From NCBI GenBank assembly GCA_017893485.1, contig CM030358.1, positions 151,293,368 to 151,357,367 on the forward strand: DNA of 64,000 bases. Reading direction: 5' to 3'. The notes beneath the pieces were generated by a model. It did no database searches and was not told where the DNA came from. It saw only the letters and a list, made by a program, of their open reading frames with translations. The position numbers and the translations under genes were made by a program. This DNA is from Hemerocallis citrina (lineage: Eukaryota > Streptophyta > Magnoliopsida > Asparagales > Asphodelaceae). This document shows positions 33,760 to 44,837 of this stretch, piece after piece. The stretch's first letter is position 1. Every line of letters starts with the position of its first letter.

Positions 33760-35440
33760 AATATTTGTCGTGCTGTTGAATATGAAATTGTGGATTTGTG
33801 ATAATTCTACAACTCTTTTTACATGCTTAGTCCTTGTTGTCGTGGTTGAGATGTTATCGACGGGTTCTTTGTCGTTAAATAACTGGGCCTCAAGTCTGTT
33901 GCGTATAGCTTAAAGAGTTATCGATGGTGTAAGACAGAGCTGAATTCATTTTCAGTCCTATACCCAGCTAGTTGTAGGGACAATTCTGAAGGAGAATTGT
34001 TTTCCAAACTTGCTGTACGGGTCCTCTAATAGATTATTAGAATCACATCAAATGGGGTGTTTAACTCCAAGCGTGGCTTTTTACCAGTGTTGCTAGAGTA
34101 ACCCCGATCCATGATTTTGGACCTCTTAATCTGTTGTTGAGGGAATTTAACTAGTTGCAGGAACAGATCGAATGGTGAGTTGAACTCTGAACATGTATGA
34201 TTACACGTTGCGAGAGTAACTCTGAACCATGAACATGGATTCCGAACTTGTTAGTTTAAGTATTAACAGGTTGCAGGAGCAGCGCTCGAATGGTAAAGTG
34301 CACTCTGAACTTGCTTCTTAGCAAATTGACAGAGTCTCTTTTAAACCATGAACATGGACTCCGAACTGGTCGTCGAAGCGTTAACGGATTGCAGGAGCAG
34401 ATCGAATAGTGAAGTGCACTGTGAATTTGCGTGATTACAAATTGTTAGAGTCTCTGTCGAGCCATGGGTATGGACTTCGAATCCGTCTTATGGGGAGACT
34501 CGCAATGAGTGTTTAGTGCTGCTTAAGTGTATAAGTGTGGAACACAACTCGCTGTTTCAGAGCCTCCAAGGAAGTTCAACTAGTTGTAGGAACAGATCGA
34601 TCGGTAAGTTGTGTTCTAAACGTGCGTGTTTGCACGGTGCAACTTCCGAGTTCTGGATTCCGAACTTGCATTGTAGAAAGCTTGTAACGAGTGTTTAGCG
34701 CCACTTTTGAGTATGACTTGGGCGTTTCTAGCTCATTGTTTGCTTTGCACAATTGACCAAGATGTAATGAAATAAACTGGCTAATCTTTATTGAAGAATA
34801 AACTAGAGGGGCAACTCTAATGGCTGGCCCGTATTACATACTTGGCTGCTTTAGTAATGGCGGTTCTTATTGAAAGAAAAACTAAATGGCTGCTCTAGTG
34901 GCTGGCCTTTATTACAAAAAATTAAAAATTCTGCAGAAATTAGGAGAGTGTGTTTCAAACACTCTCGTTGTACTCCATAGGGTGTTGCTCACTTGATGTC
35001 CCTACTGACACATCCCTGCCCCCTGGGTCTTCAAGTTAGTGTGATGTCAGGCGAATAACTTGGTAGACCTTGTCTGGACTTGCCTGTTTCTGGGGAACGC
35101 CCGCGTTGTCTTGCTCGGAGACAACAGAATGTTTTGACGGGTCGACGTGCTTAGGCGAGATTGATTATTCACCATGACTGAGTGGTGCGACTTTGGGTGA
35201 GGGAGTTAAGTGGACTGTTGGGTTCTGGTAAGGATGTAGTTGGATCTAGGAGAAAGTTATTTGACGACTTCGAAAATTCCCGGTTTGGCTACCCAGTGTA
35301 GCTGCTTCGAGCTCGCTTATTGTCCTTGTGATGCAGTGGTCATTTTCTTGTAGTAGTTCTTCAGCATGAAGAGGGAGAACTGAGCCCCTATGGTAGCAGT
35401 GTAGCATGCACGTGCCGCTTGTTGGCTTCCTACTACTTGG
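33760..35440. other. Internal non-coding part of element A with roughly 115 bp repeats
   Basis: Between about 34080 and 34700 a phrase containing GTTGCAGGAGCAGATCGAAT and CTCTGAAC...TGCATG recurs about five times at irregular spacing near 115 bases. Element B has a comparable array at 60.6-61.1 kb in the same place relative to the antisense gene. RT and integrase would be expected in this part of a complete element and are absent. Confidence 0.65.
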
Positions 35441-35443
35441 CCC

Positions 35444-35985
35444 ATGCCTGTTGTTGTTGGAAATTTCATTTTCATATGGAACGTAGAGGCAACGGCATGG
35501 AAGGCAGCTAGTCCTGGACGGCCGAATATGGCATTGTATGCGGATTTAACATCGACTACCAGAAAATCTAAGGACTCTGTCCGAGTTGTCGGTGCTTTCC
35601 CTGTTGTTACGTCGAGTGCAACAATTTCGTCGACTTGGACAGGTGCACCCGAGAAGCCATGAAGGGTATAGCTGACTGGCTTGAGACGATCTCAGGAGAG
35701 CTTTAGCGCATCGAATGTGGCCATGAATAGGATGATGACAGAACTGCCATTGTCAACGAGGATACGTCGCACCTCATGGTTTGCCATGCCTAGATTGATA
35801 ACTAGTGCATCGCAATGAGGCGTTTTGATGCCCTCGAGATCTTTGTCAGAGAAGGAGACTAAGAGGCCTGAACCCTTCGGGGGTGGAATGTTATGAACTG
35901 AATTAACCTCTCTTACAAAAGCTTTACGAGAGGAGTTAGAATCTCCCCCTATGGGCCCGCCATGGATGGTGTGCAAAATGGCCAT
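35444..35985 (-). pseudogene. Aspartic protease and linker of element A
   Basis: The minus frame from 35985 gives a retropepsin-type segment around EVRRILVDNGSS, where DNGSS stands for the usual D-T/S-G catalytic motif of this lineage. After a stop, the linker continues with SAYNAIFGRPGLAAFHAVAS and FHMKMKFP, conserved between protease and RT in Tat elements. The RT itself does not follow. Confidence 0.75.
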
Positions 35986-36036
35986 TTGTTCAGAGTCCCC
36001 AGATTCAGAGGGTCTTTCAGGATGCTTGTTAGCCCC

Positions 36037-36900
36037 TCATGGCGGAGGGTTTTCGGCATTGTTGTTTCGTTGGACAAACTGAGATAGGTTGCTCCGCTGA
36101 ATCAGGTCTTCAATTTCTTGTTTGAGGGCTTTGCAATTATCAGTTGTATGTCTGTGGCCTTTCTGAAAGGCGCACCATAGGCTTTTGTCTCTTCTCTTGC
36201 CGGGTGTCGTCATCCTGGGAGGAGGACGGACTATCCCATCTTTCTCTACCACCATGAGAATGGTAGATGTACTTGCATTTAGAGGAGTAAACTTGTCGAA
36301 GCGAGGCAGAGGAGGAGGGCGACCCAGTCCTGTGCCGTTTTTCTGAAACTTTTTGGGCATTTCCTCAGTTGGGCTCTTCCGTTTGTTCCCGGAGAATGAT
36401 TCTTTCTTGTCTGGAGGGTTGAGGGCTTCCTCAACTCTGATGTACTTCTCACTCCGTTCTAGGAACTCTGTGAAATCGCGAGGCGGCCTCTTGGCGAGGG
36501 TTGCTTTTAGCTCTTTATGCCTGACGTTGTGGCGGAAGGCGGCAGCCGCCACTGAGGAGTCTAGAGAGGAAATTGATCTTGCTTCTGCTGTGAATTGCTT
36601 GACAAAGTCCTTTAGCAATTCTCCATCTTTTTGCTTCAGTTCTAGCAGGGAGACACTGGTCTTTTCAGTTCTCCGTCTAGTAACGAAGTGTGCGATGAAG
36701 AGTTCTTCAAACTGATTGAAGGAAAATATGGACTCAGGTTTCAGACATGCATATCATTCCCTAGCTGATCCTTTCAGTGTAGCAGGAAATGTCCGACACA
36801 TGAGTGCATCGGTGGCATTATAGACCATCATGAGCGTTTTAAAGCTCTCGATATGGTCTGTCGGGTCTGATTCCGCATCATAAGAATCGAATTAAGGAGC
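36037..36900 (-). pseudogene. Gag core of element A
   Basis: The frame at 36618-36037 contains the Ty3/gypsy gag (retrotransposon gag) pattern: LKDFVKQFTAEARSI, RHKELKATLAKRPPRDFTEF, a basic segment, and a CX5HX5C-like variant knuckle near CAFQKGHRHTTDNC. The upstream part (to 36900) continues in other frames with stops. It would form the particle that packages the RNA. Confidence 0.75.
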
Positions 36901-37029
36901 CTTGAAACCCCTTGGAATAGGTCCATCGAGAATAGTTTGGCTGAACGGAGGTCGACTAGGGCGGTAGGCCCTGTGGGAGTGGCTCCCCTCATTTCTTATT
37001 TGCTCGAGACATTTCTCTACCTCTTGGAT

Positions 37030-37416
37030 TCAGCGGAGGACTTGATCGTCCTTCTTTTGGGATTCAATTGAGTTAGTGGATCCTTCATTCAGGAGAAGGC
37101 TCTGAGCTTGACTTCCTTGGAGAGCATAGATAAGGTGACGTTTGAATTGATCGAGCTCGGCCCTAGTGACCGGTGCATTTCGATATCTGTTCTGCCCAGG
37201 TTGCTTTTGATCATCCTGCGTCGGGTTTCCCCTAGCTGGCTGCCCCCTGTGAGAGGAGGATTGCCTTGATATTTGTCTAGAAGGCTGGGCTCTCTGGCTA
37301 GCTTGATGTCCTGAACGGGAGGCCTCAGATCGGGCGTGCCTCTCATTCAGCTTTATTCGTAGGTCACCTTCAATTTGGTTGAGATTTTTAGATCCCCGTG
37401 GGCCTCGTGTAGCCAT
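37030..37416 (-). CDS. N-terminal gag region of element A
   Basis: A 128-residue frame starting MATRGPRGSKNLNQ, rich in Q, R, S and G, with ELDQFKRHLIYALQGSQ at its end. This composition is usual for the start of Tat-lineage gag. It is separated from the gag core by a frame break. It sits just inside the 5' LTR, as expected. Confidence 0.6.
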   Translation of the reverse strand: MATRGPRGSKNLNQIEGDLRIKLNERHARSEASRSGHQASQRAQPSRQISRQSSSHRGQPARGNPTQDDQKQPGQNRYRNAPVTRAELDQFKRHLIYALQGSQAQSLLLNEGSTNSIESQKKDDQVLR

Positions 37417-37689
37417 TGAATCAGTCGAGGCATTGTGGACCGAGACGCGGTCGTTGTGAGGATGCTGTTCAGGACGGTTATGTCGGGAGCCTCCCGGCGC
37501 CTCTCCATTGATAGGAGCGTGATTGGGCTCCAGGGGCTGCTATTAAGGAGGAATTTGATCTTCCATAGGAGGAACCCGAGTTGGCTAACGAAGAGAGTTG
37601 GTGTGACGGTTGGAGCCTGCCCCTCTCAGTTTTGGTGGCATGGAGAAAAATTTGACTTGTGCAGTTGATTCTCACAGACGACACCAATT

Positions 37690-38067
37690 TGTTGCTGCTT
37701 ATTTCGGCGTGGGAGCAAACAGATAGTGAGTTAATAAATGAAGGACACTACTAAAAGTCAAACCTGTGACCTGGCCATTATAAACTGTTAGGGCTCCTGA
37801 AAATGGATCTAGACCATTGATTAACCTCCTTTGATCTGAATTCGACGGTGGATGATGCGGCCGACGGACCTGCAAAAATGCCCGAAACACCGGGGTGTGG
37901 CCTCGGCTACAGACCCTCCGACGCTCAAGTCAGAACCAGAAAGAGAGAAAACGTAACAGAGTGAAAACTGGTGAATTATTGATTACCTGATGACTGAAGA
38001 GGGGGAGGAGTATTTATAGGCTTGAGAGACATTCTAGAAGCCGAATCGTGACCGTTGAATCTTTTAT

Positions 38068-38104
<37 letters not shown>

Positions 38105-38339
38105 AAAAGATAAGATATCCCTGTAAGGGGATAATAGATTGGACTCCTAGCCATCATGGGCTGGGTGTCTCTCTTAGTGGGCCTAATCTGTCACTTTTTA
38201 TGGGCTTGAGAGAAGTCCATATTTTGGAGTGGGCCCAGGCCTGTAAAATAGGCTTGTGATGGCTAATCTGCCTGTAGATGCTTTGAGATCCATGCAGGGA
38301 TCGTGCGGCTCTGATTTGCTGTAATTTTTACCATCATCA
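37690..38339 (-). repeat. 5' LTR of element A
   Basis: A 650 bp LTR. The excess over the left copy comes mainly from an insertion containing 34 consecutive C (38070-38103). The primer-binding-type site lies just inside, at about 37668-37687 on the minus strand. Confidence 0.9.
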
Positions 38340-38344
38340 ATATA

Positions 38345-40505
38345 TATTTTTGAAATGAACAGGATAAAGTTGATCGACTCCAGCCCTTAAATAAATTAAA
38401 TGCGGAAATATACAAAGTCCATATTACAACAGATAAATAAACCGAAGGAGAAAAATAGACAGTTAACAAGGAAAAAAACTGACTACCCCTGTACAGACCC
38501 GATGAAAGGAAAATAACACAACTCCAAGATACCGAGGAGGTATCTGCAGCTCAGACCAAACTGGAAAAGGCTAGAGATCACCCAAAAGGCGCCACAAACA
38601 AGCAAACCACAGTGCAAGACCGGAGACCTGGATCACAACAAATGAACACAACCACACCGACGGGCCAAAAGGAAAACACGGCCCATCGAGCACCATCCAG
38701 AATTCTACCCGCACAACGCAAAGAAAAACAGAAGCACAGACCCAAAAAAACACCAAACACAAGCAGGCAAACATACACCCGAACTCCCACGAAGGAAAGG
38801 GAGGAAAAGATAGAGTAAAGCAAACACCGAAATACGACAGCCGCAAGGCACCACCACACAGCACCGCAGCACACAACCAAAACCACAATTGCACCAGAAC
38901 CATACCACATAACAAAACAAAAATGCTACTACAGTGAAAAGGAACATAGTCAGGAAGATAAAGGGTTCCCACAGAGGTCGAAAGTGAAGCAAGAGAACGC
39001 CACCACTACCACGACAGGGGGAGAAGCACAAGACTCAGAAAATAAGAGAGCTACACAGCCCACAAAATAACAGCCACCGAAATAAACAGACCCGCAAGAC
39101 AGCCACCAGTCAAGCGAGGAGCCAATCCGCTACAAACAGCAAACAAAAGAGCGACTGCAGCAAGAAAAGCAAACAAAATCAAAGAATAAGGGAAAACCAC
39201 CTGAAGCCCCAAGGCCAAAAAACATGCTAAATGCCACCAAAAAACCCGAAAGGCACTCCCATCTTTAACTCTGCGCAAGAAGAGGAGAAGAAAATATAAG
39301 TAGGATAAACCAAACAAACACTAAAAAAAAATAATTGGTCATTAAGAGACCAAAACAAAGAAAAGAAGAGAGGAAATTAATCAAGCGAAGCAGGAAAACC
39401 ATGCTCATTAAAAAAACACAAGGCATTATCGATACAGAACAATTGCAATTTAAAAGACTTAACACGGTTGAGCAACGAAGCCCAAAATTTAGTGTAAAAA
39501 TGATATCTTCGAGAAGAGAAGTAATAGAACGCGATGAGTTAGAGAAAATTCTTTCATTTATCTCCTTCCAGACCACCCTAATTAGAGCCATCATAGAAAG
39601 GTCTCATGAGGCACGTAGAGGCTGGAGAGGTTGGTTCTCCAGGAAGACCACCAAGCTGGCAAGGACCTCGGTGTCCCATGCACATTCCACGCTCTTTTAT
39701 AAAGCACCCAAAGATGAAGGATAAAAGGACAGTTAATGAATAAATACACTCTGTCTTCATGATGAATAAGATAGAGGGCACATTTTTGATCCCACACAAT
39801 GTTTCTTTTGTTGAGTACATCGAAAGTGAGAAGTTTATCATGGATAGCAAGCCAATCAAGGATCTTGACTTTGAGCGGAGCAGCACCCTTCCAGATGAGC
39901 TTGTGATAGGGAGAAACCACTCCACCCAAATTTAGGAAATTATAGCAAGATTTAACAGAGTAAACACCAGAACCGTTCCAACGCCACGAAATGGCATCAC
40001 GTGCGGACCAAATGTAGGAGCGCAATAACGAGAGGAGGTTATGATACTGGGGAAAAAGAGAAAGGGGAAGAGCCCTTTTGAATGGGATATGCCATTCCCG
40101 ACGGTCACCGACATAGGTGAAGTAATCCGCTACAGTGGCTTGGGGATTCCGAGCTAGGGAGAATAATTGAGGAAAATTAAAAGCGATCTGGTTGTTATCA
40201 ATCCAGAGATCGGTCCAAAATTTGACTGTTGAGCCTTCACCACAATGTTTACGCAAGCCGCATTTAAAAGGTTCAACCACCTTCCATACTCCCTTCCAAA
40301 AAGGGGAGGCGGAGGGAAAAATGACGGGGAATAATTTCCAAATTTTGTGCCTTTTATGGTAACAGTGCGAAATAATTTTGACCCAGACTGAGTCAGGATG
40401 ATTGAGAGCCTTCCAAATCCAGTTTTCAACAAGGGCAAGGTTTTGGAGCCTCAGATTAAGGATACCAAGATCTTCTTCACATTTCGATTTGCACACCAAA
40501 TTCCA
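38345..40505 (-). pseudogene. 3' part of a LINE (RT zinc-binding region and 3' UTR)
   Basis: The minus frame 40505-39591 has the C-terminal part of plant L1-type ORF2: GEGSTVKFWTDLWIDN, AISWRWNGSGVYSVKSCYNF, LIWKGAAPLKVKILDWL and a partial zf-RVT pattern (CALYL, HHEDRVYLFINC). The next frame (39594-39265) continues with VVWKEINERIF, the usual end of this domain, so one frameshift is present. The stretch 38345-39260 is 3' UTR-like. The polymerase and endonuclease domains are missing: the element is 5' truncated at the TA/GA repeat at 40512. No clear A-tail remains at the left end. Confidence 0.8.
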
Positions 40506-40510
40506 CTTGC

Positions 40511-40511
40511 A

Positions 40512-40588
<77 letters not shown>

Positions 40589-40920
40589 TTCGGTTGCACA
40601 CTACTTTGGTGAGCACTCACGAACTAGAGACCCTATGAAAAATCCGAACCGCTCATATTGTTCTATATGTCTTAGATAGCCTAACAATAAAAAATCAAGT
40701 AATTTGAAGTTCATATGCCCATGATTTACATCATCACAAAATTGTATGGCTAAAAATTCTAACAGCATGATGGATGGGCAAATGAACTTCAAATTACTTG
40801 ATTTTTTATTGTTAGGCTATCTAAGGCATATAGAACAATACGAGCGGTTCGGATTTTTCATAGGGTCTCTAGTTCGTGAGTGCTCACGGAGTGCTCACCA
40901 AAAGTAGTGTGCAACCGAAG

Positions 40921-40996
<76 letters not shown>
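40511..40996. mobile_element. Fold-back MITE with microsatellite ends
   Basis: Arms of about 165 bases (from TTCGGTTGCACACTACTTT at 40589 to the mirror near 40920) pair almost perfectly around a short loop near 40730. The right arm has a 12-base local duplication of GTGCTCAC. The outer ends are also mirror images: (TA)n(GA)n on the left and (TC)n(TA)n on the right. No coding capacity and no clear target duplication. Confidence 0.8.
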
Positions 40997-41560
40997 GAGG
41001 AGTGATCCAATGAAAAACACTTTTAAATGAGAAAATGAGAAACAAAGATTTTGACCATTGGATATGAGGGGAAATAGATGAATGGCTCTAATTCAATTGG
41101 ATTAATTAGTAGAAAATCCGGTTTTTTTTCTATACATCTATTAAAAAAAAACCAAAAGCAAAAACCGAAACATCATTAACGTTCTTTCGTTAATCCAAAC
41201 AACAGCAAAAACCTGAGATTGCAAAAACCCAAACATCTCAGTTTTCCCTAACCCTAACTTTTCTCCGCGTCTGCGCTGCCACCGTCCGCCGTCGCCATCT
41301 CCAGCCGCCGCGTCCGCCGTCGCCATCTCCAGCGCTGAGATTGCAAAAACCCAAACATCTCAGTTTTCCCTAAACCTAACTTTTCTCCGCGTCTGCGCTG
41401 CCACCGTCCGCCGTCGCCATCTCCAGCCGCCGCGTCCACCGTCGCCATCTCCAGCCGCCACGTCTCAGTTTTCCCTAACCCTAACTTTCATTAATTCTCC
41501 GCGTCTGCGCTGCCACCGTCCGCCGTCGCCATCTCCACCCGCCGCGTCCGTGACCCATCA
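40997..41560 (+). repeat. Left TIR of the second MULE with amplified segment
   Basis: Pairs with 48800-49236. The inner part has been amplified: a block containing TTTTCTCCGCGTCTGCGCTG and CCGTCGCCATCTCCAGCCGC occurs three times between 41255 and 41550. It includes CTGAGATTGCAAAAACCC twice. Confidence 0.8.
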
Positions 41561-44500
41561 GACCCTTCTACTCATGTTTGGGTCGTTTGATTATATTGAG
41601 GTATATAACCCTGGTTTTGCTATTTGATTAAAAAAAATGTTTATAACCATGTATTTGTTGATGGAAAACCTTTCATTCATAAAGTTTTGAGCGCAACTGC
41701 TAAGTATTTGATAAGAGTTTAGTATGTATGTGATGTATGTGACTAATTATCAAATTTAGCTAAGGATCTCGCCATGTTAACTAATTAAGTATTTTGAATG
41801 AACATCAAGCATAGGAAGTCAAGATTTACATGCACAAAGCTTGAATTTTAATAATTTCTTTGTTATGTTTGTCTGTGTAGCTCCTTCTTTGGATATCCAA
41901 CTACAACACATTCTCATTGTGGCTGTCATCATGCTCATCCAGAACTTCATCAGTCAAAATGTATTCACCCCACAGCCCAGACCAATTAGGGCAAAGATTG
42001 AAGATACAAACCAAGAAATCTCTGAAGGTGAAAGAAGCCAGGATTATCAACCTGGAAACAAGGAAGAGCGAGTGCGTGACATCTTATTGTTGGGATTTTG
42101 TTTCTTAATGGGAAGTGACTATTACATATATCATTGTAAAGAATATGGTTACTGATACAGGATGTTTTGTACGTTTTAGATTTTTTTTTTTTGTTTTAAC
42201 ATTCTTTTTGTAATTTCAATTCATACTTATCGTGCAACTCACGTGTGTAATTTGATGTCTTGACCAATGGATTTATTTTCCGGTGGCTTCTCTTCAATCA
42301 GAATTGTTAGTTTGGTCTAGTATCTGTTATTATCGTATGATCTGATGCAAGCTCTATAAATAAGCATTCCAATATTTGAAAAATAGTTTTATGCTTCAAA
42401 CTGTTCTATCCATTTTTACCATTTTTTTTCTTTAACGATATTATTGATAAACAGTCACCTGCAACAAAGAAAAGCTAGGAGGCAACAAGCATCTGTACAG
42501 TCATTGATGAATTATGCTTGCTTCTTGAATTACATTTTCTTTTGTTCACCATGAACCATGATTCATCTATAGTTGGAGCACATTGTTTTCCATACATGCC
42601 TACCCATCTTTCAATTTGAGTTTGCAAAAATGGTGAGCAATTATTTGTTGAGCCGTTACTTGGTTTATTTCTATTATTTTCAATCGGGAGATGACTAGCG
42701 GTTATTGTTCATGGACATTGGATATAAGAATAGACTGAAAATCTTCACATGGGAAAATGGCTGAAAATTGTGAGTTTGTTTGTTAACATGCTTTATTAAT
42801 AAACAGATGCATTTGTATTCATGTGTTTCATGGGGTGGCCTGTGGATGTGGATGGTCTTAGTGTTCATGGACATGGGTTATCAGATATTTGTATCTTTGT
42901 AAAATTCATACGTGAGCAAATGACTGAAACTTGTTTGTTTGTAGTATACTTTATTAATGAACAGATACATTTATATACATGTATTCATGTATATCTATGC
43001 AGAGACTGTAAAAGTTTTTTTATTCTTTTCTCTGGATAGGCTTCATGTAGCCGACCTCAATATCTTACTATTAGAACTAGAGAGAGTTGAGGGTTGTGTG
43101 CTTTGTTTTAAACAATTGACTTATGAATCTCAACCATTCATTTTTAAGTCTAAGCTATATTGACCACCTACTTAATATCAATCACCTAATTATTAAATCT
43201 CAACCACACTTTAGTCTTCCACATGCACTGCAGGTGCTAACTAAAAGGCTTTTGCTGTTTTTGTTAATATTGTCTGAATAGCATAGTAAAAAGTTGAAGC
43301 TCTGACCATATAAAACCACAATACAAAATTAATTTGTGTTTTATGTTGAATTTTCTACAGGTTAGATATAGCTTAGCATTACTAGTCAAGGAGAAAGCAT
43401 AATTAAACCTAAAGCATAAATCAATAAATAAATAATTTACATTTTATGTTAAAATTTCTATATATTACATATAACTTGTAGCCTTGTAGTTCCCATACAA
43501 GGGCTGGATGCAATTCTTTGGTGTGGGTGGACTCCCCGTGGCATCATCAGAAATGGGTGGACTACTTATACATATTAACTATTTCTCTCTCCAACTTATC
43601 ACAAATTTTCCTGTGTGCAGGTTTGTTGTGATTTTTGGTACTTGTTATTGTTTTTGCATAGTATCTATTTTAAAAGGTAGTTAGAAGTATAAATTTTAAT
43701 ATCTGTTAGTATCTTCATAGTATCTGTTTTTGCATAGTATCTGTTTTTGCATAGTATCTGTTAGGCTCATTTGGTAGGGTAAACAACTTAAAATCAATTA
43801 TTTTCATATGACTAGCTCAGTCCAATTGTGCAGTGAGGGACAAAGTTTGAGCTAGCTTCTTATTGCAGGATTGCTGGTGAACAAACTTAACTGCATGACT
43901 TATTAGGTGTTTGAGCTAATTAGGTGTTTGAGGGACAAACTTAACTGCATGACAAACTTAACTTCTTATTGCAGTTTGAGCTAACTTTCAATAAATGAAA
44001 ACATCAATCACAGGGAGCGTCTACAGTGTTTCATTTCTCGGCTGCAAGCTTGGAAAAATAATGAAATGCCCAATTTCTCGGCTGCAAGCTTGAATAAAAT
44101 ATGACAGTGGATAACATTGACAGTGAATAAAATATGACAGTGGATAACATTACAGGGTCTATCGGTATTTCAGATATAGATGACCAAATAAACCTCTAAG
44201 AGTAGACTGATAAAAGAGGTTTCAGATATAGATTCACACACAAGCAACAATCCTGATACATTGAGCAAAATCCTGACACGCTCAGCTAAATTATTCTGCT
44301 TCCAGATTTCTACAACCAACAATCCTTATACAACTCTGCAAACAAACTATACAACTTTGCAAACAAACAAACAAACTAACTAAAAAAAGCAACGGATAAT
44401 CCCATTCCAGTTTCCAAATCCAGCAAAGAATAAGCTTGATCAAAATGTTCCAGCAAACAAATCCAGCAAAGAATAAGCTTGATCAAAATGTTCCAGCAAA

Positions 44501-44830
44501 CAAATCCAGCAAAGAATAAGCTTGATCAAAATGTTCCAGCAAAGAATAAGCTTGATCAAAATGTTTCCAAATCCAGCAAACAAATCCAGCAAATCCCATT
44601 ACAGTACACAACCTGTAAAAATACAAAACAGAGGAATGTTAAACAAAGATGATCAAAATGTAAAACAACCGAAAAACATCAAAGATTGACGAGAAATAAA
44701 AACACAAAACTAAAGATAAACGTGAATGTTACATAAAATTAAGGCACGAGCAATACCACAAAGGAAATTGCTAAATTGCAACATAACATAAATTGCTAAA
44801 TTAATTCATGTAGTTATCTTACCAAAGAAA
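41561..44830. other. Non-coding left interior of the second MULE
   Basis: Mostly AT-rich. Local direct repeats: a CATAGTATCTGTTTTTG unit around 43680-43760, and a 42-45 base unit containing AATCCAGCAAAGAATAAGC repeated four times at 44405-44590. One possible captured exon lies at 41881-42030. Confidence 0.6.
41881..42029 (+). other. Possible captured exon, unidentified
   Basis: A segment following TTGTCTGTGTAG and ending before GTGAAAG. Its frame encodes SLDIQLQHILIVAVIMLIQN followed by a polar stretch with NVFTPQPRPIRAKIEDTNQE. One membrane-like helix is apparent. No family is recognised. The borders fit splice sites only moderately. Confidence 0.3.
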
Positions 44831-44837
44831 ATCAAAT

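Larger units (their letters stand above)
27401..38339 (-). mobile_element. Element A: non-autonomous Tat-type Ty3/gypsy retrotransposon
   Basis: Two LTRs (27401-28002 and 37690-38339) begin TGTTGC, end CATCA and are flanked by ATATA on both sides. Polarity is minus: the sequence after the left LTR gives a polypurine tract (GGGAGTGGGGGGCTTA) on the minus strand, and the right LTR is followed inward by TTGGTGTCGTCTG, a primer-binding-type site. It encodes gag and protease but no RT, RNase H or integrase; the space to the left LTR holds an antisense gene and repeats. The LTRs differ by scattered changes and one insertion, so insertion is not recent. Confidence 0.88.

Noticed and set aside
38571..39317. 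Cys/Phe/Trp-rich membrane-like frames on the minus strand
   Set aside because: They fall in the 3' UTR of the LINE, where such composition is common; no conserved domain.
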